From Cantharellus purpuraceus (Eukaryota; Basidiomycota; Agaricomycetes; Cantharellales; Hydnaceae), in assembly GCA_025174535.1 (NCBI GenBank), contig JALBUN010000045.1, positions 744,001 to 808,000 of the forward strand: a stretch of 64,000 nucleotides of DNA, given 5' to 3'. Under the pieces are notes generated by a model. The model saw only the letters and a program-made list of their open reading frames with translations, was not told the origin of the DNA and searched no databases. This document shows, piece after piece, positions 44,930-56,978 of the stretch. Numbering within the stretch: position 1 is the stretch's first letter; every line of letters starts with the position of its first letter. The position numbers were made by a program, and so were the translations under genes.

Positions 44930-47778
44930 TCATCTTTGATTCCTCCCACCACCATTGTTCGTACCTCCATGTGGGTTACTAGATCCACCGCGGTTAAGGA
45001 AAAAGGAAGTCGCGTAATGCTCTGCAGCGTTAAGTGTGTTGCGTAAACTGAGCCTTGAGCGCCTGCCCCGTCCCTCCTCTTCCCAACGCGGTGCATCATT
45101 CAATGCCAATCCGCTGAGCGCCGAGTGCACGGACTCCTCCAGCTCCCGGTTGGCTCGAGTTGGAGGATCGACTGGAGAAGGTGATCGAGACGGCGACTGG
45201 CGCACATTACCGCGTCGTGGAAAGCGTATGCCAGTGAATGACGGAGACGACGGTCTTGCTCCAGACGTTGTTGCAGCGATGGCATCACGGTGTGGACTTC
45301 CAGCATGGTCCAATCGCTCGGTTCGCCACATGTCCGAGAAGGGGTACGTTCTCTCCTCATCGATTGGCAATTCGGTCTCTAAGCGTGTAGCCAGGGATGC
45401 TGAGCCAGGCGCACTCGTTCCTGGACCATGGCCAAGCTCGGCGTACACAAGCTCCGGAGTAGCAGCGCCATTGCGAGCCGCCACTGCCGCAGCAGCTTGC
45501 ATAAGCACAGGATCATACGAATTCATAAATCCCACCCCGTTTGACTGCGAGCTCCGCGCAGAAGTCGAGTTTGAATGCGTCGGAGGTGGGTGGGTAGAAC
45601 GTGCGGTTGGGTGAGACATATGGCCATTACTTTGCGAAGAGCGCGTGAAGACGTTGCTGAATAGTCGGAACGGACCCGTTGGCGTCTGCGGCTCCGAAAT
45701 TGGGCGCCCAAAGGGATTGGGGGTAGAGGCTGTGGAGTTGACAGCAGCAATGGCACTACTCCCCTGAACAAATGTGTCCTGGGAAGATGAGAAGGCAGGG
45801 TAATAAATCGAGTTGTGCATGGCATTGGAAGCGCCTGCGGGTGGGATCGAAGGAAGGCTCCGTTCAGGCCGCGTCTTTCCATTTAGGGCCGGCCGGCCGG
45901 CCGTAGTATACTCATCCCTTTCTGAGTCATCCAGATAATCTTTCGGAAACACGTCACCGTCATGATCGTCATCGTCAGAGTCGTATCCTTCTGCTCGATC
46001 GTCGCCCGCAGGTGGCATGATCTTATCTAAATAACGTCTCAACTCCCGCACTCCTGAACCAGAGTATACGCAAAATGCAGCACGTTGTGTTGAGTTGAAC
46101 TCCCGAGGTGGAGGTCGGCAATACTCCTGCAGTTCACTGTGTCGAAAAGCCGGAATACCAGTAAGAGAAAGATGGGTGAGTTTGGTAAGCTTCTGGAGGA
46201 GGAAATGGACTGCCGGAACAGTGATTTGCTCGCAATAAGAGAGGTGGATACGCTCGAGCGTGTCGTGACGTTGTTCACCGAGGCTCATGATTGCCTGATC
46301 TGTAAGATTAACAACCTGAGAAGAGTGGTACAAATGAGCTAGCATCGCACATAAATTCAAATAAACGCACCCTGACGAGACCAATGCGACGAAGCTTGGG
46401 TAATGATGCGAGCTCGAATACAGACAAATCCGTCAGAAGCGGACAACATGCGAGATCGATATATCGCAAGCGCGAGCACGCTCGTGCAAGCTGCGTAACC
46501 GATCGATCAGTTATCCTGCAAATCCACGTGAGAATCCCCCAGACTACTATATATCTCGACGTACCCACTAGCATGACCAAGATGAAGGTAATGCAAATTC
46601 CGTCCTAGCTTACATATACTCTCAACAGCGGCGTCCGTGAGAGCCACACATTTAGCTAGGACGAGATTCCGAATTTTGGGCGCATTTGTAACAATACCCT
46701 CAACAGCATCGTCCGTAAGATTCGGACATGCTGTCAAGTCAACCATGCGCAAATGCTCAAATGGGCGCCGAAGCTTGAGTGGCGGATACTGGGGTATCGT
46801 GAGGGAAGCGCCATTGGGAAACGGATTCGGTCCCGCAGGAGGTATCTCTTTCGCCGGTGCAGGAAAGCCCTGGTCGCTGAGTGCTGGACAGTGGGAGAAC
46901 CTGAACTCCCGCATATGGGCGGAATGTGTCCATAGCTCCCGGACAGACGCGTCTGTAATACGCTCGCAGCAGTTGAGATCGATCTCGAGAAGAACAGGGC
47001 AAGAGACGGCCAGAGCAGAAACTGCGTGGTCCGTGATGAGCTCCAAGCCACTCAACTTGATGCGCCGGAGCTGTGGACAGTTGTTGGCAATCGCCAAAAC
47101 ACCTGCATCAGTAACGAGTTTGCAGGCCCCGAGGTTGAGCCCTTGGAGCTTATGGGCAGTGTTGGCCAGTGCAAGCACTGCATGATCAGTTGTTTCGGTA
47201 ACGTTTGTCAAATCCAGCGCTACCAGATTCGGGCAGCACGGGAGTACAGTGGACAGAGCCTCATCCGTGAGCGAACTGCAGTTCACGAGCGTTAGCCGCT
47301 CGAGCCGAGTGCACGCGGCGAGACGAATGAATAACTGGCTGCTAAGGTCCTGTCCGAGGGTGAGGAAATTGAGCCTGCGTACGAATTTGGGATAGGTAAA
47401 CGTTTGGTCCTTTCGACAGATGATAGTGATCATCTGGAAAAGACTGGGTGGCTTGGGAAAGTGGGGCTTATGCCAAAGCAGCTCAACAGAGCATTCGCAC
47501 CATGCCCTAGATACAAGGAGGGTCGCGTGGAGATCCCGTGGACTATGGAGCTGCTTAAGAATGTAGATGAGGACTTCTGGAGGAAGCTGCGACGCCGGTG
47601 AATGTAAAATGGGCTTGGAGTTGTTTGCGCTAGAAACAGACATTTGGTGCATTTTTGATGACCACCTTGTCGGTGAAGCCGGTTCGACGAAGAAGGTAGA
47701 TTTGTCCATGTCATCCTCCTCGTGGTCATCGTCTGAAAGAGACGTGTTGGACTGCGCTGGGGAAGGGTGAGAGTACAT
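44930..47778 (-). CDS. GRR1: GRR1-like F-box and leucine-rich-repeat protein (SCF ubiquitin ligase)
   Basis: Substrate receptor of an SCF E3 ligase; yeast Grr1 controls G1 cyclins and nutrient sensing. Three exons. The F-box is LPPEVLIYILKQLHSPRDLH with VSRAWCECSVELLW. It is followed by about a dozen Cys-containing leucine-rich repeats, e.g. LERLTLVNCSSLTDEALSTV, LQGLNLGACKLVTDAGVLAI, LRYIDLACCPLLTDLSVFEL and LERIHLSYCEQITVPAVHFL. The first LRRs are followed by a Pro-rich loop (KEIPPAGPNPFPNG), also seen in fungal Grr1. The C-terminal 330 residues are Ser/Pro/Gly-rich and probably disordered. The start taken is MYSHPSPAQ (47778); another in-frame ATG lies at 47883. Confidence 0.9.
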
Positions 47779-48792
47779 CGTGGAAGGCAGCGACACTGTG
47801 AGCGGAGTTTCCCTTATAAGCGCGCTCCAACAGTCCTTTGACAACCAAAAGAGGCTAAGAAACAAAGTAAGGTTATCTTGCATATGAATGAAATAATACA
47901 GCGTAAATTAACTGCTAGCACATGCAGGTTCTAAATACAATATCCACTAGGCAGGAACACGCTTAGACGACTTGTTCAGCAAAAAGCAAGAGAAGGCTCA
48001 GAGTTTTTAGTCTGCGCTTTTATTATGCCAATGGTTTGGCGACCACCCATCGTCAAGTGCGACTAATTGGCGTCCGGTAGATAAGCTAGGATAGTGAGGG
48101 TGACGACAGCCCCACAGTGTCATATACGGATGTGCTTTGATGAACGAAGCTCACACCTTGCAGCGCTCGAAGGCTAAGGTTACCATTGTGGAGTATTAAT
48201 GGAGTAGTCCACTTCCGTCATCAACTTCACGCTCTCGGCCTAGCGAAATCCACCCAGCGTTCAGCACCGGGATATCTACTGTTGCCCAGGTGGGAAGTTG
48301 CCGTTGCTTAGGCGGGAAAGATGGACCGGGACTGCCGTTGGCAGGTGGCCTACCACGAGGAAGTGGAGGTGCCTAGGCGATTGATGTGAGCACCCTAAAG
48401 CGCACGATGAGTAAATGATACATACCTCCGAGTCCTGGGGGTTCCTCTCATGTCCGGCAGGGATTCTCCGGCCGGCCCCATCTCTGGTGGCGGAATGGAG
48501 GGAAGGCTAGTGAATAGTAGTAAGAATGTGAGAAAAATCTGTAAGTGATCAATTCCTCAATTTTACTTCTTTGAGGCTTACGGTGAGATCAGGGAGAGGG
48601 TTCAGTCTTCAAAAGCTGCAAGAGATACGCAGCAGTGATGTGCACATTGGCTAGGAATAGCTATGACTATTTACTGCGGCAACGTTGAAATTAATTGATC
48701 ATCGGAGGTCCTGGTCAGAGCCACCATTTAAATAGCTCGAAACAAACCTTGGGGCATATCACCACCCATTTTATCACCAGCGAGATAGTAGT
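47779..48792. other. Intergenic region, nothing recognised
   Basis: About 1 kb between the GRR1-like start and the small cysteine-rich gene. No frame longer than a few dozen codons. A TTTAAATA sequence about 65 bp before the next ATG could serve as a TATA element. Confidence 0.4.
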
Positions 48793-49127
48793 ATGGGCCC
48801 CAAGACGGACCAACTCAAGGCATCTTCAGCAATGGGTTCGTGCCCCATTTTGTTATCTTTACCCGTCTTATTTCTTTCATAGCCCTGTCGGTGCAGCCCT
48901 CCATAGAACAAGCCGAGGTTGAAGCCAGGCAGAAGAAATACAAGACGATGCGTATTCGTGGTGGGGCCGGTGCAGCAAAGGTATATGCCGCTGTTTGCAG
49001 CCGAAGAGAGTGGCTGAACCTGCTTGGGAAACCATAGGACTGCCTCCTCAGCGCGATGGGGTGTTTCATGTGCTGTGAATGCTGTAATGTCCGTTCTCAT
49101 TTCCCTAGATATTCACACACCAATTGA
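48793..49127 (+). CDS. Putative short cysteine-rich (CYSTM-like) protein
   Basis: Three exons (48793-48835, 48883-48980, 49038-49127) join with GT-AG introns to 76 residues. The N-terminal half is hydrophilic (MGPKTDQLKASSAMALSVQP, then Glu/Lys-rich). It is followed by RIRGGAGAAKDCLLSAMGCF and MCCECC, a Gly-rich linker leading into a hydrophobic Cys cluster as in CYSTM-type membrane peptides of fungi. An alternative ending splices from inside the last Cys codons through two further introns at about 49076 and 49157, using the duplicated cassette, and stops at about 49318. The gene model is tentative; function unknown. Confidence 0.45.
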
Positions 49128-50893
49128 TGTCTCGCATCACTAGTTTTGTTGCGAGTGTAATTATCATGCTATGGTGTCATTTCTTGCAAATTATCTTGCT
49201 GACGGCTCATTAGGTTTTGCGGACGTTGTATGCTGTCCGTGCGACTGTTGCGAGTGTAAGTATCATGCTTTGAATCTCTCTTGCGAATTGTCTTGCTGAC
49301 GGTTCCATTAGTATGACGTGAGGTCTGCACATACATCTACGAGGATTTTTTTTGGAAGACCGCATAAGATCTTGTTGCAAGGGCTCCGCAAAATGTTTTT
49401 CTGTACGTTCTTGAGAGTTACGAACCACTAAGTTGACTATCTTGAGGACAAATCACAGTAATGCTTCGGCCTAGCGTGGTTGAAGTAAACTTGTCAGGGA
49501 AACGAGCGGTCTGTTGTAGAAAGTCAGGAGAAGTCATCCAGTCTGTCTTACATGCCACATGCGATGCACTGACGTCCCCGCTTCACTGTTTCGGTTCAGC
49601 CTCCTCTGAATACTCAAGCAGACTTGCTTGCGATGTAGGATGAGAGTCAGCGTGTTAAATTGAAGTCTCACTTGTCTCTTTAATTTCCTTCAGATCATCA
49701 TAGAGAAGTTCATGATGGCTAGCTGGATGTTCGCTTTAGCTCTCGCTCTGCGGTGATTGATCGATGAACGCTCTTGCAAGTGGAATGGGCAAACGAAGGC
49801 TGCTGTAGGAGATGGAGTTCACGAGGAAAAGCGTGAACTCCAGCCACGGACAAGTTTCCTATGGCCACGCGTATCTATGCGCCTTGAAGATGAGTCGTTA
49901 AATATTGAAACTTCGTCAATGCATGAAATCTGTGACATGTCTAGTCACAGATGATGCAGATATGCGTGTGGACTTGTAGAACCTTTTGTTTGTCCGGAGA
50001 CTGAACTGTCCAGTGTCTAAGAAATTGTAATCAGTGCCACAGCTTCTTTCAGCACCCCCTCCTCAATAGCATATTAGGCGGTAACTTGGTCATTCATTGA
50101 CGTACCGACAATTCGTATTACTGTAAGCTATGTATCGATATCGAACTTGCATGCCTTGCCACAAGCACTTGATGCGGGGGTGGTATGATGTAGATGGATC
50201 CAATAAGAAGGCGAGGAATTAACTTGACACATTTAAGGTTTGATTGCGTTGTAACGCAGGTAAGTTTAATGACTGGCACCGATCCCCCAGGAATTCATTT
50301 ACACCAGCTTTGCTGTGTTGGTTAGACTTCGAGGATTTGTTATTCCAACTTGAATATCCAAATCTGTTTGCATGGAGGTAGCTTTAATGACATGGGCGAT
50401 ATATATACATGACACTTGGCAAGTACTTACACAGCGTATATATAATGGCACTGCCATGAGACGGGGGATGCGTAAGTAAACCTGTCTACTCGATTGACGC
50501 AATTACACTTCTAGGGAAGTCAAGAACAATGGAATGAATGCGCGAGCGCTGCGTGCATGCATAGGCCGCCAGTTGCTGAAGAACCTTCATCATATTCTGT
50601 CCGCTTAACCGATGCATCCTTTAGATATCACATTTCAACCCTCCCCCCGTGTTGCCATCTCTTTCGCCTCCGGCCAGACGTCCACCGAGGTCGCGAATGA
50701 GGAAGTACCCATGTTGTCGAGTGTTGATGGCTACAACAGTGCCCCCGCACTCATGCCATCCCAGCATACTACCTATAACCTATTATGAAGTAATAAAAAG
50801 ACATTGAATGGTGGTGCTACAAAATGGTATGATGATGGAGAGGCTCTACATTAAACACGCCCGTGTGAAAAGAAGAAAGCAGAAACAAGAATT
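49128..50893. other. Gene-poor stretch with a duplicated intron-like cassette
   Basis: No confident coding sequence. The left end contains the tandem duplication described at 49148-49311. The rest, including several short frames, shows no recognisable domain. Confidence 0.4.
49148..49311 (+). repeat. Tandem duplication of an intron-like unit, 99-bp period
   Basis: Unit 1 (49148-49213) and unit 2 (49247-49311) share GTTGCGAGTGTAA, ATCATGCT, CTTGC-AATT-TCTTGCTGACGG and a CATTAG end. Within each unit the part from GTAA to TTAG looks like a complete short intron with GTAATT or GTAAGT donor, a GCTGAC branch-like site and a TTAG acceptor. Confidence 0.6.
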
Positions 50894-52460
50894 TCATGGA
50901 GGAACATGTCCATTAAGATGGCTCGTGCGATGTAGGTTCTTGCTAGGATTTAAATTAGGCGTCGACACAACCGTTTCGCCCACCGAGGAACTCTAGGAAA
51001 AAGAAATTCGTCATCAGAGCGTCATCTCGAGAGCATTGACGCACCTGTTCGCGTGTATTTCCCGACTGCACGGACAGATCTCTGGAGCCTATGCCTCGGG
51101 TCGGGAGCTCCGGCCAGAATCCCACGCTCAACACTTGAGGGTCGGTAAGGACAGCGCCGGTAGACACAGTTTCGATATCTCCTTTTAAATCCAGAGACCG
51201 TCGAGCGTTCAAGTTCGCGAGCAGGGTGTTGGAATATCTGGAGGTTCTATCAGTCCACTCAAACCCTCGAGGAACAGACCTGCGAAACAGACTACGAACA
51301 GTTTACCTAACATGAAAAACCTAGGGAAGTAGTTGTGTTACAAGAACACGCCCTTCAAATATGATTTATACGTACGCCGCGTCGTGTAGGTTATTAGACC
51401 TAAACTTGAGAAAAAGGGTGAGATCTACCCCTGCGCAGACTGCGGTGACTGTGCCGGATTGAACCGCGAAGTTGATAAGACGGGCGACCAGCACGTCCGC
51501 AATTTGCATTGATGGTTTTGGTTTCATTTTTATGAGCTGAGTCAAAAAAACTAAGTACCGACCAGGACGAAAGGGAGAAGAAACGCACGCAGTACACCAT
51601 GCTAATGGCAATGACGAGATCACATGTAAGGCTTGCGGAGAGCCATAGCTGTCATCTGACCGTTAGAAACAGTAATAATAACAACGTCCGACGTACCGAA
51701 AATGCATCAAACTTTGGAAGAAGTTTCGAATCACCAGGTTGTGTCACCCAGACCTTGGAGAAAATTCGTTGCTAAAGGAAGACGAGGAGCGGGGAAGAGG
51801 AACTAACCTGGATCGCGCCTGTAATCGCACTAACGCATTGTGTAAGTGAAATCTAAACGATAATTCAGAATACAAGGTAGAGAGATGGTAGCTAGGAATC
51901 CACCTACTGCGACGATTACAGGTGTGATTACAATAGATTTGCTCAACTTCCATACACGATGAGCGAAGAAGAGTTGTACAATGGCGGAAACTTGACAAAA
52001 CTGAGCCATTGCGCTCCGTGGACGAACAAGACATGTACACACTTATGCCGCCTAGGATTACTGCGATGCAGAGGCTCCAAGGAGTAATAATTAATACTCC
52101 AACATTGCCCCAGCCTGCAACCAAAAGAGTCCAGACGTCGTATGCACAGACAGCCGTTTGTAAACTGTCAAGTGCAAAAAGTATGATCACTAGGTAGTCT
52201 ATGAGCACAAGTATATGAATAAATGTCTGGGCATATGCACCTAGCAACTTGGTAAAATTCCGGTCATTTGGAAACCAAATGAAGTAGAGATCTGACAACA
52301 GGTCGGTTATTACTGGAAGTGCAAGAATAATCACTTACAGGTCTGAAGACCGAGGATCCCATAAAGACACCAGCTAAAAAAATTACCTAGCAGCTGTGGA
52401 AAAAAGAGTGAAATCATGAAATTATGAACTGTCCGGAATCACCCACTATTGGCCCCAGCC
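50894..52460 (-). CDS. Seven-transmembrane DUF6534-family protein
   Basis: Member of a large basidiomycete family of multi-pass membrane proteins of unknown function. At least nine exons assemble on the minus strand. VGNFFSWCLYGILGLQTYLY with FIWFPNDRNFTKLL is helix 1-2, LVIILFALDSLQTAVCAYDV helix 3, VSAIVQLFFAHRVWKLS helix 4, and LWLSASLTCDLVIAISMVYC with LIKMKPKP helix 5. VARLINFAVQSGTVTAVCAG with VDLTLFLKF and GKLYSNTLLANLNARRSL forms the C-terminal DUF6534 signature. A Ser/Thr-rich cytosolic tail ends at 50894. The first exon could not be placed; the 5' end given is approximate. Confidence 0.75.
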
Positions 52461-53246
52461 TACCACATTGCACACAGCATCAATATTGTCCTTTTTGTAG
52501 AATATGAAGTTACTGACAATACATTGGCATTGGGAATGGAAGGAGGAACCGTGGATCCCATGCAGGAGCAGATAGCTTGGGCAAATCTAATTGTACGGTG
52601 CTTTCAAGGCTCCACACTCCGCCCAGCGCGGACAAACTAATCAGCGCCTGGGAACAGAGATCGCTGCAAGCTGTATATCAAAATAAATACGAGAAGGAGC
52701 GTAGCGCCAATATCGCACACAATGAGAGATTCTGTGGCGGTGATGATGAGCTGGCAGCAGTCTCACAAGGTAGAGGACATGGAATAAAGCAAGAAGCAGC
52801 GAGACGTGCTGTTCTGTGGGTCAAAAAAGCGCTACGCCGCCCTGATAACTCCTTTGCATGATTCACCAACTGGCGCCGCGTGGGACCCTTTAACACTGTA
52901 TAAGGATAGAACTCCGATCACTGTGACTTTACCATATCTGCAGGTTCATTTTGGAAGATCTCACGACACTGTGGGTCACGAGACATCCCTCGGCTTTGGA
53001 CCACCGAGCTTGCACTACGGGGTAAATACGCTGGGAGTTACCCATCGGCAATGTCTGTGGGAAAGCTGCAGAAGAATCGCAGTGCAGAACCGAAAAGAGG
53101 TATCACAGCCGAATTCCTGTTCTGCGCCACAGTTGATGGTGGCACATTTCAAGCTCCGATGTTCCGGAGACTCAGGTGCCTGCACAGCGCAGTATAATAC
53201 CGAGCCTGACTTGAAGCACAGGGATGCGTGATTGGGGACATAAATT
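52461..53246. other. Intergenic region, nothing recognised
   Basis: About 790 bp holding the promoter of the DUF6534 gene (its missing first exon may lie here) and the 3' flank of Gemin2. No other coding signal. Confidence 0.4.
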
Positions 53247-54788
53247 TCATTGTAAAACATCCGCGGCATCCATCCACAAGTCTTTTTGTCCCCACACACC
53301 AGTCACAGCTCCTATAACTATCCAACACGCAATCTCTCCCAAACATGACGCCTTCGAAACGGCAACGCATCAGTCGCAATAGCGCCAATTACCGAAGCAT
53401 CTTACCTTATCCAGCGAAGCTGTTTTCGGCAATGATCTTTCTTCTTTAATTAGTTGCATAGCGTCTCTCGCCAGTTTTCTCAACACACTGATCTCGTCAC
53501 TCGTCAGCTGTGCATCCAGACGGCATAGCAACGTGAATATCCAGCGGCCGTGGCAGGGCGTGATGTCATAAGAAAGCTTTGGAGAGCCTTGAGACTCTGG
53601 ATGCATTTGTGGTAATGGGGGAGGAGGGGGGAGGAAAGAATGGTCCAAGTGACCCTTGATCCACTGTGAGAAATATTTGAGCAAGTGGAAGGTTGTTTTC
53701 TGTTCCAATTATATAAGAGAGTGTGATGGCTCGAGATGGAAAACAAACGTGCCTGATCAAGGAGCGATAAAAGCTCTGGAGTGGGTTCTCGCGGGCTAAA
53801 ACGATCAGTGGGAGCCGCCGAACTGTTAATATCCGGGGAAGGACTGAGACTTTCGCTAGGTGTTGGAAGAACATTCTTGCCATTGCTAGCACAGAAAGAA
53901 GGGTCCTCATCCAAGACTTCCCCATCCTCACCTTCATCCTTAATCCCGACGGGGTGTGTATTCTCACCACCATATGATAGTGCAGCTACACCATCCTCGT
54001 CCGGATGATCCCAGCTCAGCTTCTCCTCATACACGACCCAACTACGCATTTTCCCTCGGGAAAATACCTCCTCATACTTTGCGGTGTGTTGGTTTTGTTT
54101 CTTCATTTTTCCCTTATTATGGTATTGTGAGCCGGGAACATTCTCCCATTCAACATCGCCCCGAAAGAAGGCCCACCATCGATCGCGGTCACGCATGTCG
54201 GGGATATTGGAGCGCTCGGATGGCGAAGGAACTGAGACGTGAATAGTGGGCTGTCTGAAATTCTAACACAGCGTCGGATTAGAGAAATAGACACACGACA
54301 TAGGCAATGCTTACGGCTCGTAGATTTCGAAATCGCTTTTCAAAGCAGGTTCGCCATTCCTCTGAGGGGATCACGCTCACAGATTTACCGATTTTAGGAT
54401 TATTCTTAGAATCAAGCCATGTTTTTTCTGATACCGCATAAGGATTGGGCACCCGGGTAATTAGCGGTAGTCGTCGTTCCTCTCTTCTAAAGAAATGTGT
54501 TAGGACCTTAAGTCCCATAAATGACGTCGACAAGACGGTTGGTAATTGCGTCTATAGACGACAACCCACCTCACAGTGAACAGATACTCCATCCCATCTT
54601 GCGGATCACCGTCATAAGAGCTGGGTAGGTTGGCTACGGGGAGGACCGAGTTTCCGAATACATGGGGATCGGATTCATCGTCAAAAAATCCGCCGTCATC
54701 ATTATACCAGTCGACGCCGCTGGTTTCTTCCTCTTTTGGAGATCCGTACTCAACCCTCTTGCGTTTTGAGCTTGAGGAACCTTCCATC
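53247..54788 (-). CDS. Gemin2/SIP1-like SMN complex protein
   Basis: Member of the Gemin2 family, which holds Sm proteins during snRNP assembly; its presence suggests an SMN-type pathway. Exons join with GT-AG introns plus one GC-AG intron. N-terminal LPSSYDGDPQDGMEYLFTVR and RRLPLITRVPNPY lead to IPSEEWRTCFEKRFRNLRA, then QPTIHVSVPSP and DRWWAFFRGDVEWENVPGSQ. The C-terminal helices are KTTFHLLKYFSQWIKGHL, CHGRWIFTLLCRLDAQLTSD with LRKLARDAMQLIKE, and VIGAVTGVWGQKDLWMDAAD ending VLQ. The intron 53700-53752 must use donor gcacgt to give LLDQ-KTTFHLL. The last intron uses gtaatt after RCF. Confidence 0.85.
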
Positions 54789-55748
54789 TCGAATTGTGGC
54801 GGCACCTTCAACGTCGTGTGACAACTGTCACGGTAACGACTACTAACTAGGGTCTTGGCAGGGACCTCTGTTCAGAGCCTCGCACCGTCCCAAAACAAAA
54901 GGCTGCGAATTGAAGAGCTCCTTGAGTCCAATAGTATAGGATCTCCAGGAGGTCTTGAGTAACAACTATTAGTTACCGTTTGAACCGCCTAGATAGTTAA
55001 AATCACGTTTGTACCGACTATAAGGGCTCGCAACGCAGCTAGAACGTTAGGAAAGGATGTAAAGAATGTCTGTTTTCCAGCGAGTATAGCGTGGCATCGT
55101 GAGCTTTGCAGTCGTTACAAGTGTGATTTAACACCTAAGTGTTTCAAACGTGTCTTGGTGTGATAGTATCTAACACATGTCCCACTTGCCAGCACCAATG
55201 TCCTAGGGGAGCTAAGAGAAGGGGGGTTTTCCTGGTACTTCAACCTTGCTGATGAATGTCAATATTCCGTTTTATCTTTTACGCCACTTCAAAAAAAATT
55301 ATTTTTTTTTCTCCGAACCAGCTGACAGTTGCATTTCTGAAGGATATTATCAGTCGAAGTGAACTTTGGAGAGCTTGAAAACCAGTGTCCATAGCAGCAA
55401 GAATTCACCTGCTTATGTACATGTGAGTGGACTCTCGGTTTGCGGTCTTACTGTCCATTCTCCTTTCCTTTGTCTCATCTACGCTTGTCTCCCCTCCTTA
55501 TTGTCTACTCTCGCTTACTCTTGTTTTTCGCATCGCCACCGTTGCCATCTCCCCTTTTTCTTGTCTGATCAACAGTTATGATCATTGAATGAAGTACGGT
55601 TTGTTATACTTGACAGATAAAATCACTGCGTTTATATGTGGCGACCTGTAAATACCAATCCGCACGACTAGAGACTCACGGTGGGTCACGGTGTGACTCT
55701 CGGCTTGAACCGAGGCTTCTCTGTCACCTCTCACATAGATATTCCACC
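54789..55748. other. Intergenic region with poly(dA:dT) and pyrimidine tracts
   Basis: No gene seen. It contains a run of A followed by a run of T near 55289-55312, typical of nucleosome-free fungal promoters, and a long C/T-rich stretch at about 55450-55560 upstream of the next gene, typical of fungal core promoters. Confidence 0.5.
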
Positions 55749-56491
55749 ATGTTGCCCGTCACACCGAGCAAAAAGCCTCTTACAGATGACAAGAAGGATG
55801 CAATTGACGCGTCCAACGACTGCTGCAACAGCGTGTAAGTGGCTCTTTCCGCCATACGATGCGTAGGTGAACCTTGATTACGTCTAGCGTCCCAGAAGAT
55901 CTCCACATCGCCCTTCAAAATTTAGGCTCTCGAGTACGCAAAAGTAAGTTGTTGCGTCTGTTTCAGACCCCTGAGACGCGTTTGACGCGTTTTCTAGGCG
56001 TGATAGAAGGCTTTGGCACCCAATATCTCACCACGTTCACCGTACCCGCTACACCATACTCCTCCCCCGCCAAACTTCCAAGCACACAAATGACACCCAC
56101 GCCTATCTTTCGATCTGCCAACGATGCGTTCAACTCTGTCTTTCCTGCTGGAGGCCTGCGCGTTCCGCTCACCCCTTCACCCAAGAAGCGTTCGCGTGCA
56201 GAAGTCGAACACAGCGAGGCCAAGTCGCGTCGGCTTCTGGACAGAGATGTGGAGATGGGTGCAGAATCAGAGGTTGAGGATGATCAGCTAAGGTCTGGTG
56301 CGCCTTTCAATGTGTTCAGTCCGCCTAGGAAAATCAAGTCACTCCGACGAAGTACGGCTCAAATTCGGGGTGGTGACGCGCATTCTGACCCTTTCACGTT
56401 CACATCTCAAGACGTGGGCCAGCGTACTGCCTCACTAGAGATGGAGGGTAGCGAGCGTAAGATGGACGTGTCCGAAGAGGCAAAAGTTTGA
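55749..56491 (+). CDS. Conserved-looking small basic protein, unknown function
   Basis: Three exons joined by GT-AG introns (donors gtaagt near 55838 and 55944) give about 205 residues. The start MLPVTPSKKPLTDDKKDAID with DASNDC and PEDLHIALQNLGSRVRKSV forms a compact helical N-terminal region. The remainder is Ser/Thr/Pro-rich with repeated TP sites (TPSPKKRSRAE, NVFSPPRK), a likely nuclear localisation signal and possible CDK-type phosphorylation sites. It resembles uncharacterised proteins I associate with agaricomycetes, but I cannot name a family. Probably nuclear. Confidence 0.6.
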
Positions 56492-56978
56492 CGCCTTTGT
56501 TGTCCTCTGTATGCGCTGTAGTTTTAAGTGAGTCCATTAACATCAATTTCTTGTCGTAGCCATGCTCAGAATCGTCCTTACAGGTCGACTTGTGCTTGAC
56601 TTCACTTATGTATCCCTTACTTTGACACCGAATAGTTCAATAATGCAGCATGTAACCAATATCACACCTATACACGTGTTCTTGTCTGAAATCCCGCGAC
56701 GCTCGCCTAGCCGTGCTTTAATCGCGATCACGGACAAAAGCTACGTTGAGGTACAAGATCAGATATTGAGCTGTCCACTCTAGACCGAATCAACACGAGA
56801 GTAGCAGCACGACATCTCAATCTAATCTCACTTCCGGTAAGAAATAATATCCGCGAAAAGACTGCCAGAGCTACATTCCAAGAGGCCAAAAAAGTATAAA
56901 CACAGCAAAAAAGAAAAAAAAAGGCACAGCAAAATCAAGCAAACTTAACAGTCCAATTGTATAACCACCTCCCCTCAC
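56492..56978. other. Convergent 3' flanks, nothing recognised
   Basis: About 490 bp between two convergent stops. A-rich tracts at 56885-56940 lie just past the TFIIF stop and may belong to its 3' end. Confidence 0.45.
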
